DNA of 64,000 nt from Ilyomonas sp965214235. GTDB lineage: Bacteria > Bacteroidota > Bacteroidia > Chitinophagales > Chitinophagaceae. Below the pieces are notes generated by a model that searched no databases, had not been told where the DNA came from, and saw only the letters and a list, made by a program, of their open reading frames with translations. The first letter of the stretch is position 1. Each line of letters begins with the position of its first letter. A program made the position numbers and the translations under genes. Location of the stretch: the NCBI GenBank assembly GCA_965214235.1, contig CBDCBH010000002.1:496001-560000 (forward strand), in the 5' to 3' direction. Below are positions 52,528-61,183 of this stretch, piece by piece.

Positions 52528-52575
52528 TGAGAAGCAGTAGTGATAAAAAAGGCAAATTAATAAACGTTGCGAATA

Positions 52576-53262
52576 TCAGCGTTTAGAATTATCATCTTTT
52601 GTTTTTACTTCATTTTTGTGTGCGGTAGCAATCAAATTGCCTTCATCGTTTACGGCAAGCGATTCGTCATGTAATCTTTCTTTATTCACCGTTGTTGGCT
52701 CGGTAGTTTGCCCGGCAAGCACTTCTTTTATTTGGGGCAAATCGGTTACGGTGTTTATTCCAAAATAATCCATAAAAGCGCGCGAAGTGGCGTACAGTAA
52801 GGGTTTGCCGGGCAGGTCTTCGCTTCTTCCCGAAATAATAATGAGTTCTTTTTCCAGCAGTTTTTGAATGCTGTAATCGCTGTTTACGCCTCGAATGTTT
52901 TCAATTTCGCCTTTGGTTACAGGTTGTTTGTAAGCGATGATAGAAAGCGTTTCCATGGAAGCAACGGATAAGCGTTTTAAAAATTTTTCGCCGTTTAATT
53001 GCGCGATGGTTTTATAATAAGCCGCCTTGGTAAGAAACTGCCAGCCACCACCGTTTTCTTTTATTGCAAAAGGAAAATCGGGTGAAGCATATTTCGCTTC
53101 GATTGTTTTAAGAATATCTTCAGTTTGTTCTTCGGAAAACGATTGTTCAAAGAAGGCGAATGCAATGTTGATAAGCTCTGTAAGTTCGTACGATGATATT
53201 GGTTTATCAGAAGCAAAAATAAGCGCTTCAATGTGAAGCGCTATGTTTGAGAATTCAGTCAT
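52576..53262 (-). CDS. scpB: chromosome segregation protein ScpB
   Basis: Subunit of the SMC-ScpA-ScpB condensin. 228 residues with two winged-helix domains: IALHIEALIFASDKPISSYELTELIN and FLKRLSVASMETLSIIAYKQPVTKGEIENIRGVNSDYSIQKLLEKELIIISGRSEDLPGKPLLYATSRAFMDYFGI, which is the family signature. The tail is charged and disordered and contains the exact word GTAAAAACAAA (52598) encoding VKTK. Partners SMC and ScpA are not in the window. Confidence 0.95.
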   Translation of the reverse strand: MTEFSNIALHIEALIFASDKPISSYELTELINIAFAFFEQSFSEEQTEDILKTIEAKYASPDFPFAIKENGGGWQFLTKAAYYKTIAQLNGEKFLKRLSVASMETLSIIAYKQPVTKGEIENIRGVNSDYSIQKLLEKELIIISGRSEDLPGKPLLYATSRAFMDYFGINTVTDLPQIKEVLAGQTTEPTTVNKERLHDESLAVNDEGNLIATAHKNEVKTKDDNSKR

Positions 53263-53296
53263 TTTTTTTGTATCTGAAACAAAAGTGATTAAAAAG

Positions 53297-54181
53297 TTAA
53301 CCTCTCAAAGCTGCTGCGCCGCTTACAATTTCGGTAAGTTCTGTGGTAATGGCAGCCTGGCGTGCTCGGTTATAAGAAATCTTCAGCGAGCGCAATAATT
53401 CATTAGCGTTTTCGCTCGCCTTGTCCATCGCCGTCATGCGCGCTCCATGCTCGCTGGCATTGGCATCCAGCACGGCTTTATACAATTGCGTATTTAAAAT
53501 TTTAGGCATCAGTTCTGCAATTAGTTGTTCTTTATTTGGCTCAAAAATAAAGTCGGCTTTTTTTGCACCGGCTTTACTTATCACTTTGGGTATCGGCAAA
53601 AACCTTTCTACACGAAAAATTTGCGAAGCTGCATTTTGAAACTCACTGTACACAACTTCAACGGCATCAAACTCGCCGTTTTCAAAAGCTTTCATAGCTG
53701 CTGCCGCTGCTTTTTGAACGTTCTCAAAATTAAGGTTAAGAAAAATATCTTTATAATCGGCGTTGGTTTTATAACCTTGTTTTGATAACGATTCGTAACC
53801 TTTTTTACCAATGTTCCAAATGGTTACGTTGCCTTTGGCAAATTGCGCCTGATATTTTTCTGCAATCGTGGCTTTGGCAGCTTTAATGATATTTGAGTTG
53901 TAAGCGCCCGCCAGCCCGCGATCGCTGGTAATAACAATGAGCAGCACTTTTTCAACAGGTCGTTCCTCTGCCAGTTTAATGTTAATTTCGCTGCTATCTA
54001 CATTGCTTACAATGTTGCGTAACATTTCCTGTAACTTCTGCGCATACGGGCGCATTTGAATAATGTTATCCTGGGCGCGGCGCAATTTTGCTGCACTCAC
54101 CATTTTCATGGCTTTTGTAATTTGCTGCGTACTTTGAACAGATTTTATACGATTGCGAACTTCTTTTAACTGACCAGCCAT
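53297..54181 (-). CDS. atpG: F1 ATP synthase gamma subunit
   Basis: Central rotor stalk of F1. 294 residues: N-terminal helix MAGQLKEVRNRIKSVQSTQQITKAMKMVSAAKLRRAQ, the middle SDRGLAGAYNSNIIK, and the C-terminal ARMTAMDKASENANELLRSLKISYNRARQAAITTELTEIVSGAAAL, all typical. No other atp gene adjoins it: scpB follows and a divergent gene lies upstream. Thus atpG seems detached from the rest of the ATP synthase operon. Confidence 0.96.
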   Translation of the reverse strand: MAGQLKEVRNRIKSVQSTQQITKAMKMVSAAKLRRAQDNIIQMRPYAQKLQEMLRNIVSNVDSSEINIKLAEERPVEKVLLIVITSDRGLAGAYNSNIIKAAKATIAEKYQAQFAKGNVTIWNIGKKGYESLSKQGYKTNADYKDIFLNLNFENVQKAAAAAMKAFENGEFDAVEVVYSEFQNAASQIFRVERFLPIPKVISKAGAKKADFIFEPNKEQLIAELMPKILNTQLYKAVLDANASEHGARMTAMDKASENANELLRSLKISYNRARQAAITTELTEIVSGAAALRG

Positions 54182-54509
54182 GCTTTATTTTTTGCGCTGC
54201 GAAAATAAGGAATTTAGAGTGATGGTTTGAGGTTTGGCGTTAAGGTTACAAGCTGATGATTTAGTGTAAAATGTTTCTTACATGAATGAAAAGCAACAGG
54301 CAGTTTGTTTTTACTCATCTTTTACAAATCATACCACCAACCTTTCTCTCTTTATGGAATTTTATTATTTCCGCATCTTGATAAAGATTTCATTTTGATT
54401 TATTTGTATTGAATAAATCTAACAATCTATTTTCATTTTACTATTATTGCTTTTCCATTCAGATAAGTAAATTGCGAAGGCAAACGGTTTTTTTATTTAA
54501 AGCAAACTT
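54182..54509. other. divergent intergenic region upstream of atpG
   Basis: 328 AT-rich bases between divergent genes, so promoters for both should lie here. The word TTTGTTTTTAC is at 54304-54314. I could not place clear -33/-7 boxes. Confidence 0.5.
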
Positions 54510-54755
54510 GTGATAAACGATTATAAAGAGCGACAACGAAAAAGCGCAGCCACAGCACGCAGGATTTATAACATCAGTTTTGGCGTTATTATTTTGGCGG
54601 TAGGTATTGTAGTAATTTTTATCAATAAAATTAATAACGAGACACTTAAAAAATATTTTGATTTATCGGATTCTTTACTGCAATATATGTTCGGCGGACT
54701 TTGCATTGTGTATGGTATTTTCAGGCTGTATCGTGGTATAAAAAAAGACTTTTAA
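54510..54755 (+). CDS. small membrane protein (GTG start)
   Basis: 81 residues, GTG start at 54510 since no in-frame ATG fits. Two membrane helices (NISFGVIILAVGIVVIFI and LQYMFGGLCIVYGIFRLYRGI) separated by a short periplasmic loop; basic N-terminus (YKERQRKSAATARRIY). The stop codon overlaps the start of the next gene by one base (TAATG), so the two are coupled. In Bacteroidota this small protein commonly precedes a PstS-like lipoprotein. The function is unknown. Confidence 0.7.
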   Translation: MINDYKERQRKSAATARRIYNISFGVIILAVGIVVIFINKINNETLKKYFDLSDSLLQYMFGGLCIVYGIFRLYRGIKKDF

Positions 54756-55666
54756 TGAGAGGAAAAGCGCCATATTGTTCTATCTTTTTTATACTTCTCT
54801 TGTTTTGTTTTTCCTGCAAAAACAAAACGAACGGCACCGTGTACGATTCGCCGACTGGAGGCACCATTCACATTAGTGTTGATGAAAGTTTCAAACCCGT
54901 GATTAGTGAAGAGATTAAAGTGTATCAGTCATCGTATCCGCAGGCGCATATTATTGCTGAATATAAATCGGAAGCAGAATGTTTTAAAGATTTGCAGAAC
55001 GATAGTGTAAGAATGATTATCACTGCACAAGGCTTTACCGATCAGCAGTCGCACGACCTTGAAAAAGCCTGGGGCTTTCGCCCTAACTGGGATGCTATCG
55101 CTTACGATGCAGTAGTTGTAATTATCAATCGGGATGCAAAAGATTCTGTTTTCACCATAAAAAAATTACAACGGATTTTAACCGATAGCTCTTCAAAAAA
55201 AGATGTTGTGGTTGATGGCAACCATGCTACCAGCACCGTTCGGTATTTAATGGATACGGTTTTAAAAGGAAAGCCTTTTGGAGCAAATGTAAAAGCTGCT
55301 AATGGAAGCAAAGCGGTGATTAATTATGTATCGAACAATGTAGATGCTATTGGCTTTGTAGGCTCAAGCTGGGTAGGCAATGATGAAGATCCTGAACAGG
55401 TAGAAGAAGCGAAAAAAATAAAGATGGCGCTAATTGAATGCCGTACCTGCGAAGCTGGTTATTTTGCAAAACCATCGCAGGAAACGATAGAAAACGGGCA
55501 GTACCCGATGGTACGTGCTTTGTATTATATAATTAAGGAAAATAACACAGGTCTTGGTACAGGTTTTGTCAACTTCCTGTCCCTCGAAAGAGGGCAGTTG
55601 ATATTCAGAAGGTCTTATCTTGTGCCCGGCAAAATGGATTTCAGCATCCGTAAAAGCGATTACTAA
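54755..55666 (+). CDS. PstS-like substrate-binding lipoprotein
   Basis: 303 residues from the ATG at 54755. The signal with lipobox FCFSC places it as a lipoprotein. The rest is a phosphate-binding-protein-like fold: GGTIHISVDESFKPVISEEIKVYQSSYPQAHI, VRMIITAQGFTDQQ, IAYDAVVVIINRDA, HATSTVRYLMDTVL, NNVDAIGFVGSSWVG. No permease or ATPase accompanies it, so a PstABC transport role is doubtful; in this phylum such proteins often sit with TonB/ExbBD and TPR genes. It forms an operon with the small membrane protein before and the TPR protein after (38 bases). Confidence 0.8.
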   Translation: MRGKAPYCSIFFILLLFCFSCKNKTNGTVYDSPTGGTIHISVDESFKPVISEEIKVYQSSYPQAHIIAEYKSEAECFKDLQNDSVRMIITAQGFTDQQSHDLEKAWGFRPNWDAIAYDAVVVIINRDAKDSVFTIKKLQRILTDSSSKKDVVVDGNHATSTVRYLMDTVLKGKPFGANVKAANGSKAVINYVSNNVDAIGFVGSSWVGNDEDPEQVEEAKKIKMALIECRTCEAGYFAKPSQETIENGQYPMVRALYYIIKENNTGLGTGFVNFLSLERGQLIFRRSYLVPGKMDFSIRKSDY

Positions 55667-55704
55667 TAACACAGGCAATTAATAACTATCATAAAAAAAC
55701 AAAC

Positions 55705-57414
55705 ATGAAGAAAACAATTTTATCGGCTGCATGTATTGTTCTTGCCACTGCTTTCACTCACGCACAATCGGTAGATGACGGCATCAAATTTTTATACTAC
55801 GGCAAAGACAAAAGTGCAAAAGATGCATTGCAACAGGTAGTAAATAAAAACCCTAAAGACGGGCGCTCTATTTACTGGTTAGGTCAGGCTTTATTAGCCC
55901 CGGGCAATGCAGATATTGCAGGTGCAAAAACATTGTATCAAAACGCTTTGAGCAGCGGCGTAAATGATCCTTACATTTTGGTTGGCATGGGCGAGCTTGA
56001 TTTAATTCAAAACAACGATGTAAATGCAGCAAAGCAAAAATTTGAGCAAGCTATTACTGCATCAAAAACAAAAAAAGGTGGAGACAATCCTGATATTTTA
56101 AATGCCATCGGTCGTGCCAATGCTTATGGCGGAAACAAAGTTGGCGATCCTGCTTATGCAGTTGATCTTTTGAAAAGAGCGGCTCAACTGGATCCAAAAA
56201 ATCCCGACATTGAAAATAATCTTGGCATTAATTATTTAAAAATGGGCAGCGATAGAGGTGGCGAAGCGGTTACTGCTTTTCAGGATGCTACTACACGCGA
56301 CCCGAAGAACGCTGCAGGTTTTATGCGCATAGGCAATGTTTATAAAAGCCAGGACAATAAAGAAGCGATGGAGCAATGGTATGGTAAAGCTATTGCTGCC
56401 GACCCTACTTACGCACCTGCTTACTACAACTGGTTTGATTATTACCAGAACAGAGACATCAATTCGGCGCAGGGTTATTTAAGCAACTATGTAAAATATG
56501 CCGACCAGGATTGCAATACCGATTATTTTAAAGCTGATTATTTGTTCCGTGCAGGTAAGTACGATCAATCAAAAGCAGCGGCTGATGCAATGGCTGCCGG
56601 CCAGTGTAAGAACTTCCCGAAGCTGAACATTTTATATGCTTATAATTACGATAGATTGGGTGATTCGGTAAATGCAAAAAATTACCTGGATAAATACTTT
56701 GCATCTCAAACAACGGGATCACAAGTTGAGCCTATCTTTTATACTTTGGCAGCGAAAGTGTATTCAAAATTTCCCGGTCAGGAAGATACCGCTGTTAGCT
56801 ACTTAACGAAAGCTATGGATGTTGATACAGTGCAAAAAAACAAGGTAAAGTACATTGATTCGATTGCATCAATTTATAAAAGAGCTAACCAGCCGCAAAA
56901 AAGATTTGCTTATGTAAAGCAAGCTTTTGGTATGAACACCGGCGATCCAACAAGCCGTTCCTTGTTCGATTTAACGGATGCTGCTGTAGCTGCCAAAGAC
57001 CCTTATGCTGATAGCGCTATTAGTATGTATAAGGCCAAATTTCCGGACCAGGTTTACCCTTACACATTTGCTGTAAAATATGCGCAGGCAACTGATACAA
57101 CCGGTAAATCAGCAGTTGGTCCTATTAACGATTATATCAGCTTCTTATCCAAAGACACAGCTAAAAACGCCCAAACGATGGCTTACTATTATGCTTTGCA
57201 AGGCGGCTATTATGCTAACACTGCAAAGAACTTAGACAGTGCTGTGTACTCATTTCGGCAAGCAGTAAAATATGATCCTAATCAGACACAATACCAGCAG
57301 TATTTAACTATTTTAGAAAACGCAATGAAAAAACAAAATCAACCCCGATCAACTGGTACAAAATCCACGGCTACAAAGCCTTCAGCAACAAAACCTAAGT
57401 CGGGTACGAAATAA
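55705..57414 (+). CDS. secreted TPR-repeat protein
   Basis: 569 residues with signal peptide MKKTILSAACIVLATAFTHAQ. About ten TPR-like helix pairs cover residues 25-535 (for example KSAKDALQQVVNKNPKDGRSIYWLGQALL and AVDLLKRAAQLDPKNPDIENNLGINYLKMG). The last 30 residues are a Lys/Ser/Thr/Pro tail. Probably a periplasmic or outer-membrane scaffold. Third gene of the operon with the PstS-like lipoprotein; followed by a strong terminator. Confidence 0.85.
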   Translation: MKKTILSAACIVLATAFTHAQSVDDGIKFLYYGKDKSAKDALQQVVNKNPKDGRSIYWLGQALLAPGNADIAGAKTLYQNALSSGVNDPYILVGMGELDLIQNNDVNAAKQKFEQAITASKTKKGGDNPDILNAIGRANAYGGNKVGDPAYAVDLLKRAAQLDPKNPDIENNLGINYLKMGSDRGGEAVTAFQDATTRDPKNAAGFMRIGNVYKSQDNKEAMEQWYGKAIAADPTYAPAYYNWFDYYQNRDINSAQGYLSNYVKYADQDCNTDYFKADYLFRAGKYDQSKAAADAMAAGQCKNFPKLNILYAYNYDRLGDSVNAKNYLDKYFASQTTGSQVEPIFYTLAAKVYSKFPGQEDTAVSYLTKAMDVDTVQKNKVKYIDSIASIYKRANQPQKRFAYVKQAFGMNTGDPTSRSLFDLTDAAVAAKDPYADSAISMYKAKFPDQVYPYTFAVKYAQATDTTGKSAVGPINDYISFLSKDTAKNAQTMAYYYALQGGYYANTAKNLDSAVYSFRQAVKYDPNQTQYQQYLTILENAMKKQNQPRSTGTKSTATKPSATKPKSGTK

Positions 57415-57434
57415 AAACGGGTTCATCTTTCTTT

Positions 57435-57466
57435 AAAAAACTCTCTCTAATTGAGAGAGTTTTTTA
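57435..57466. terminator. intrinsic terminator after the TPR gene
   Basis: Stem AAAAAACTCTCTC / GAGAGAGTTTTTT with a short AATT-type loop, 20 bases after the stop. Confidence 0.88.
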
Positions 57467-57481
57467 TTTGCTGCACTTGCT

Positions 57482-57489
57482 TATTTTTG
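57482..57489 (+). promoter_or_regulatory. -7 box (TATTTTTG) of nuoA
   Basis: TATTTTTG matches TAnnTTTG and lies 19 bases before the nuoA ATG, directly after the terminator of the preceding operon. No good -33 box was identified. Confidence 0.5.
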
Positions 57490-57508
57490 CTTTACTCAAC
57501 AAACAAAT

Positions 57509-57919
57509 ATGTTATTGCTTTCAATTTTTTTACAAGTGAGTGCAACTGTTGCTACCGGCACGGCTACCGATTATTTTCCCATTGCCATTCAACTACTATT
57601 TGCCATTGGTTTTGTAAGTGTAATGTTGCTGGGCTCAAATTTTTTAGGACCGAAAAGAAAAACAAACGATAAGCTCGAAAACTTTGCCAGCGGTATTGAA
57701 ACGCACGGAACGGCTAGACAACCTATGGCAATAAAATATTTTTTGGTTGCCATTCTTTTTGTGTTGTTTGATGTTGAGATCATTTTCTTTTATCCTTATG
57801 CCGTAAACTTTAAAGCCCTTGGCTGGCATGGCTTTGGCGAAGTGGTTTTGTTTGTGGCTTTCTTTTTAATCGGGTTTTATTACATCTTAAAAAAAGGTGC
57901 GTTAACCTGGGAAGATTAA
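57509..57919 (+). CDS. nuoA: NADH-quinone oxidoreductase subunit A
   Basis: Small membrane subunit of complex I at the quinone site. 136 residues, three helices, with the signature KLENFASGIETHGTARQPMAIKYFLVAILFVLFDVEIIFFYPYAVNF; the FDVE acidic motif is intact. It ends GALTWED. It is preceded by a terminator and followed by leftward genes, so no nuoB adjoins it; the rest of complex I must be elsewhere. Confidence 0.95.
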   Translation: MLLLSIFLQVSATVATGTATDYFPIAIQLLFAIGFVSVMLLGSNFLGPKRKTNDKLENFASGIETHGTARQPMAIKYFLVAILFVLFDVEIIFFYPYAVNFKALGWHGFGEVVLFVAFFLIGFYYILKKGALTWED

Positions 57920-58072
57920 GTTGTTGAGAAACAAAAAACAAGATACAAGAGTAGAAAGTAAAAATGTGGAAGCTACCAAGAGCTGAGGTTTTGTTTTACT
58001 GCTTTTTTTATTCTTTTTCTTTGCTTCAGAATGTGTTGTTTTTTACTTTGTTGATAAAGAAAAGAACATGAA

Positions 58073-58471
58073 TTACTCCGTAATCATATTCTTAAACACA
58101 TCTTTTAAGCTGGCGATAGATATAGGTTTGATAATATAATTTTTTATTTCCTTGTAAGAAGCGGCTTTTAATATTTCGGCATTATTAACCGATGAGGTTA
58201 CCATATAAATAGTAATTTTTTTTTCTTGATGCAGATGAAGGTTTACAAATTCATCTAAAAACTCCCAGCCATTCATTACGGGCATATTAATATCAAGGAA
58301 AATAATATCGGGCAAATAGTTTTTTTTATCTTTATGCTTCTTTAAAAAATCAATAGCGTACAGCCCATTTTCAAACTGCATAATTTCGGTTTCTATTGTA
58401 AGATGATGAAGCATTCGCTTCATGCCAAACTGATATAATTTATCATCGTCAATTATAAATGTTACTAACAT
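58073..58471 (-). CDS. single-domain response regulator
   Basis: 132 residues, only a CheY-like receiver: acidic pocket DDD at 8-10, phospho-acceptor Asp60 in IIFLDINMPVMNGWEF, the Thr/Ser of YMVTSSVNNAE, and the Lys of NYIIKPIS. No output domain, so it relays signals by protein contact. It lies 20 bases after the PAS histidine kinase in the same direction and is probably its partner. Confidence 0.92.
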   Translation of the reverse strand: MLVTFIIDDDKLYQFGMKRMLHHLTIETEIMQFENGLYAIDFLKKHKDKKNYLPDIIFLDINMPVMNGWEFLDEFVNLHLHQEKKITIYMVTSSVNNAEILKAASYKEIKNYIIKPISIASLKDVFKNMITE

Positions 58472-58491
58472 AGCAGAATTGTTTTTGAAGT

Positions 58492-60363
58492 TTAAAAATG
58501 TATAGTAAATGTAGTTCCCTCGTTTACAACGCTGGCTACTTCTATTGTTCCGCCTAAACTTTCTATCTGATTCTTTGTAATGTATAAACCAATGCCGCGT
58601 GCATCGGCGTTTTGGTGAAACGTCTGGTTCATTTTAAACAAACGGTTTCCATACGCATCCAGGTCAATTCCCAAACCGTTATCTTTTACCTGTAAACAAG
58701 CTTTTTCATTTTCCATACTGCTTCGCAATTCAATTAACGCGTTGCGTTCAGGGTGTTTGTATTTAATGGCATTTGTAATTAGGTTTAGCATAATGCTTTC
58801 TAAATATGCAGGTACATAATTTATATGGTTGCATTGCGAAAAATCGGTTATTATTTGCACGTTCTCATTCATTAATTTGTAGGTTAGCGATTTGCTGATA
58901 TTATTAAAGATTTCGGTAAACGATAAGTGTTGTTTTATTTCGGTATTCAGGCTTACCAAACTGCTTAAATTATTCACCGTTTCGCTTAATGAAGAGGATA
59001 CATTTTTTATTAAATCAATCCATTCTAATTTAGCTTTTATTTCGGTTTCCAGCTCTACCATTTCGGTTATCATTTGCAGGTTGCCGGCATGTGAGCGCAG
59101 GTTGTGCGATACAATGTGTGTGAAATCTTTCAACCTGTGATTTTGCCCGTTAATAATACTTAACGCCGAATTTAAATCAAGCTCCTTTTGTTTTTGCTCC
59201 GTTATATTTTGAATTACGCCTCTTATTTTTACAATTTTCCCCAAATGATAAACCGGCTTTCCAATAGTATGAACCCATATCTTTTGGGAATTAACAGTGG
59301 TAAGCTTTAACTGCAAATCGTACGGGTCGCCTTTTTCCATCAGCTTCACCATACTTTCTGCTAAACTTTTTTGTGAAGAAAGACTGTAAAAATTTACAGC
59401 TTCATCAAAGTTTGGAACATAGCTGCTGCTTACTTCGTGTATTTTTTTTGTTTGTTCAGACCAAAATAAAGTTCCCTTTTCCAAATCCATTTCCCATCCG
59501 CCAACATTCGCCATTACAGAAGTTTCATCAAGGAAAAATTTTTGCTCTTGAATTTTATCTCTTATGCCTATCAAAAAATTTTCTTTCAGCTTTTGCTTCT
59601 CTATTTTTTGAAGACTGCCCCGAATACCGCAAACATTTCCGTTTTTGTCTATCATTGGCTTTGCGATGGTTCGTATCCAGCAAGTATTTTGCTTGGCTGT
59701 TATCAGGCGCAATTCCAAATCCCAAGGTTTTTTATCATTGCGTAATTCAGCAATAGCTTTTACAATAGTGAAGTTGTCTTTTTCATTATAAAAGTCTGTT
59801 GCCGAAAGCTGGTTTATATTGGTGTTACGCGGCAACTCAAAAATCTCATACATGCGGCTTGTCCAGTATCTTTCGCCGGTTTCAAGGTTGGTTTCATACA
59901 TGCCAATGCCAGCCGCTTCTTCAATTACATCAACAAAAAATTGTAGTCGTTTCGATTCTTCTTCGGCCTTTTTTTTCTCATCAATATTTAGAATGCCGCC
60001 AAAAATATATTGAATATTATTTTGCTCATCATATCTCGCTTCGCTAAAAATTTGATACCAGTTGTAGTTTCCCTTTTGGTTTTTTAATCTTACTTCATAA
60101 CTATGTTGAGTTGTATAATGACGCACATGATTTTTTATAGATGCCGTTACCAAATGTCTGTCGTCAGGATGAACCGTTTTGTCTAAAAAATTTTCAAACG
60201 ATTGTATTTCATTGTAATCTTCAAGAGCCAACATTCCGTAATAGCTATCCGACCACCAGGAAGTATTGTTTATAAAATCGAGAACCCAGCAACCGATATT
60301 TGCCTGCTGGCATATTAGTTTTAAAAAACTGTCAATAGGTATTTGCAATGCAGAAACATCCAT
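58492..60363 (-). CDS. multi-PAS sensor histidine kinase
   Basis: 623 residues without a signal peptide or membrane helix, so a cytoplasmic sensor. Three PAS domains of the PAS_3/PAC type (about 15-130, 150-265, 290-395; each ending in a PAC such as YIFGGILNIDEKKKAEEES, GIRGSLQKIEKQKLKENF and KIRGVIQNITEQKQKEL). The HisKA segment FTHIVSHNLRSHAGNLQMITEM has the phosphorylated His in SHNLR. HATPase: NLITNAIKYKHPERNALIELR, VKDNGLGIDL, DARGIGLYITKNQIESLGGTIEV. PAS_3 domains often bind haem, flavin or small ligands; the signal is unknown. Confidence 0.92.
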   Translation of the reverse strand: MDVSALQIPIDSFLKLICQQANIGCWVLDFINNTSWWSDSYYGMLALEDYNEIQSFENFLDKTVHPDDRHLVTASIKNHVRHYTTQHSYEVRLKNQKGNYNWYQIFSEARYDEQNNIQYIFGGILNIDEKKKAEEESKRLQFFVDVIEEAAGIGMYETNLETGERYWTSRMYEIFELPRNTNINQLSATDFYNEKDNFTIVKAIAELRNDKKPWDLELRLITAKQNTCWIRTIAKPMIDKNGNVCGIRGSLQKIEKQKLKENFLIGIRDKIQEQKFFLDETSVMANVGGWEMDLEKGTLFWSEQTKKIHEVSSSYVPNFDEAVNFYSLSSQKSLAESMVKLMEKGDPYDLQLKLTTVNSQKIWVHTIGKPVYHLGKIVKIRGVIQNITEQKQKELDLNSALSIINGQNHRLKDFTHIVSHNLRSHAGNLQMITEMVELETEIKAKLEWIDLIKNVSSSLSETVNNLSSLVSLNTEIKQHLSFTEIFNNISKSLTYKLMNENVQIITDFSQCNHINYVPAYLESIMLNLITNAIKYKHPERNALIELRSSMENEKACLQVKDNGLGIDLDAYGNRLFKMNQTFHQNADARGIGLYITKNQIESLGGTIEVASVVNEGTTFTIHF

Positions 60364-60834
60364 ATCTCACGTGTAATATCAATATTACAATACTAAAGTT
60401 TTTATGATAACAAAACTGCCTGCTTCAATATTTTAATCACTACTTAATATTTTGCCACAATAAAAAACTATTGCCAAGTGCAGGCAATTGAATCCAAATT
60501 AATAATTAAAAAGTTGAGTAGTGGTATAAAATGTATGATGATAAAACGAACCACATAAAATTATAGGTAGATTGAAAAGAAAATACATAGAAACGTCTCT
60601 GTGCAGTCTCTGTTTCTTCTATGTCTATGTTTTTGCATCATACATTTTATACCTAAATTTTTGCAGTAAAAACAAACCACAGATGGCAGTTGTCTTTTTT
60701 AAAATGTTGAAAAGAAAAATGAAATTTCTTCTTTTTTGTAAAGTTGTAATCATTTGCTGGCATAGTTTTTAGCAATGTTGCCCGGGAATCTATATCTATA
60801 AAAACAAAGCAGAGCTTTACAAAACGAAGACACC
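60364..60834. other. 471-bp intergenic region with hairpin repeat and motif word
   Basis: No gene is visible. It contains the 131-bp inverted repeat at 60523-60653 and an exact AGTAAAAACAAA at 60665-60676. The promoters of the leftward kinase gene and the rightward small gene must lie here. Confidence 0.55.
60523..60653. repeat. 131-bp inverted-repeat (MITE-like) element
   Basis: Perfect 18-base terminal repeats GGTATAAAATGTATGATG (60523-60540) and its inverse (60636-60653). Inside, ACATAGAAAC and GTTTCTTCTATGT form a second, smaller stem. It has no coding capacity. Confidence 0.72.
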
Positions 60835-61092
60835 ATGAACTTAACAGAAAACTATTTAATGAGCAATGGTTACGATTATTTTGGCAACGCAGCAGAAGAT
60901 ACGCTCGTGTTTTTTGTACGGGATGAAAGTGCGCCGTATGCCGAACCAGACGAGGAAGAAAACGCTGAAACGAACAAAAACTCATTTAACAATGCTGTGA
61001 AAATGGAAACCAGAATCCAGATGTTACAGGAAGAAAACAGTAGCAATGATGGCATTATCGGTTCTACTCCAAAAATGTCGCCGTGGATATAA
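60835..61092 (+). CDS. small acidic hypothetical protein
   Basis: 85 residues, MNLTENYLMSNGYDYFGNAAEDTLVFFVRDESAPYAEPDEEENAETNKNSFNNAVKMETRIQMLQEENSSNDGIIGSTPKMSPWI. Acidic middle, no signal or membrane helix. I do not recognise it. It is supported as a gene by its own terminator and by its isolated position, but only moderately. Confidence 0.5.
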   Translation: MNLTENYLMSNGYDYFGNAAEDTLVFFVRDESAPYAEPDEEENAETNKNSFNNAVKMETRIQMLQEENSSNDGIIGSTPKMSPWI

Positions 61093-61149
61093 AGCAAACC
61101 GATGTAAACAAAAGCGGTTTTACTAACCAAGCAATTTTTTTACACATTG

Positions 61150-61179
61150 AAAAGCTATCATACATTGATAGCTTTTTTA
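61150..61179. terminator. bidirectional intrinsic terminator
   Basis: Stem AAAAGCTATCA / TGATAGCTTTT with a 5-base loop and T-run, between the small gene and ackA, which converge. Confidence 0.85.
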
Positions 61180-61183
61180 TTTA

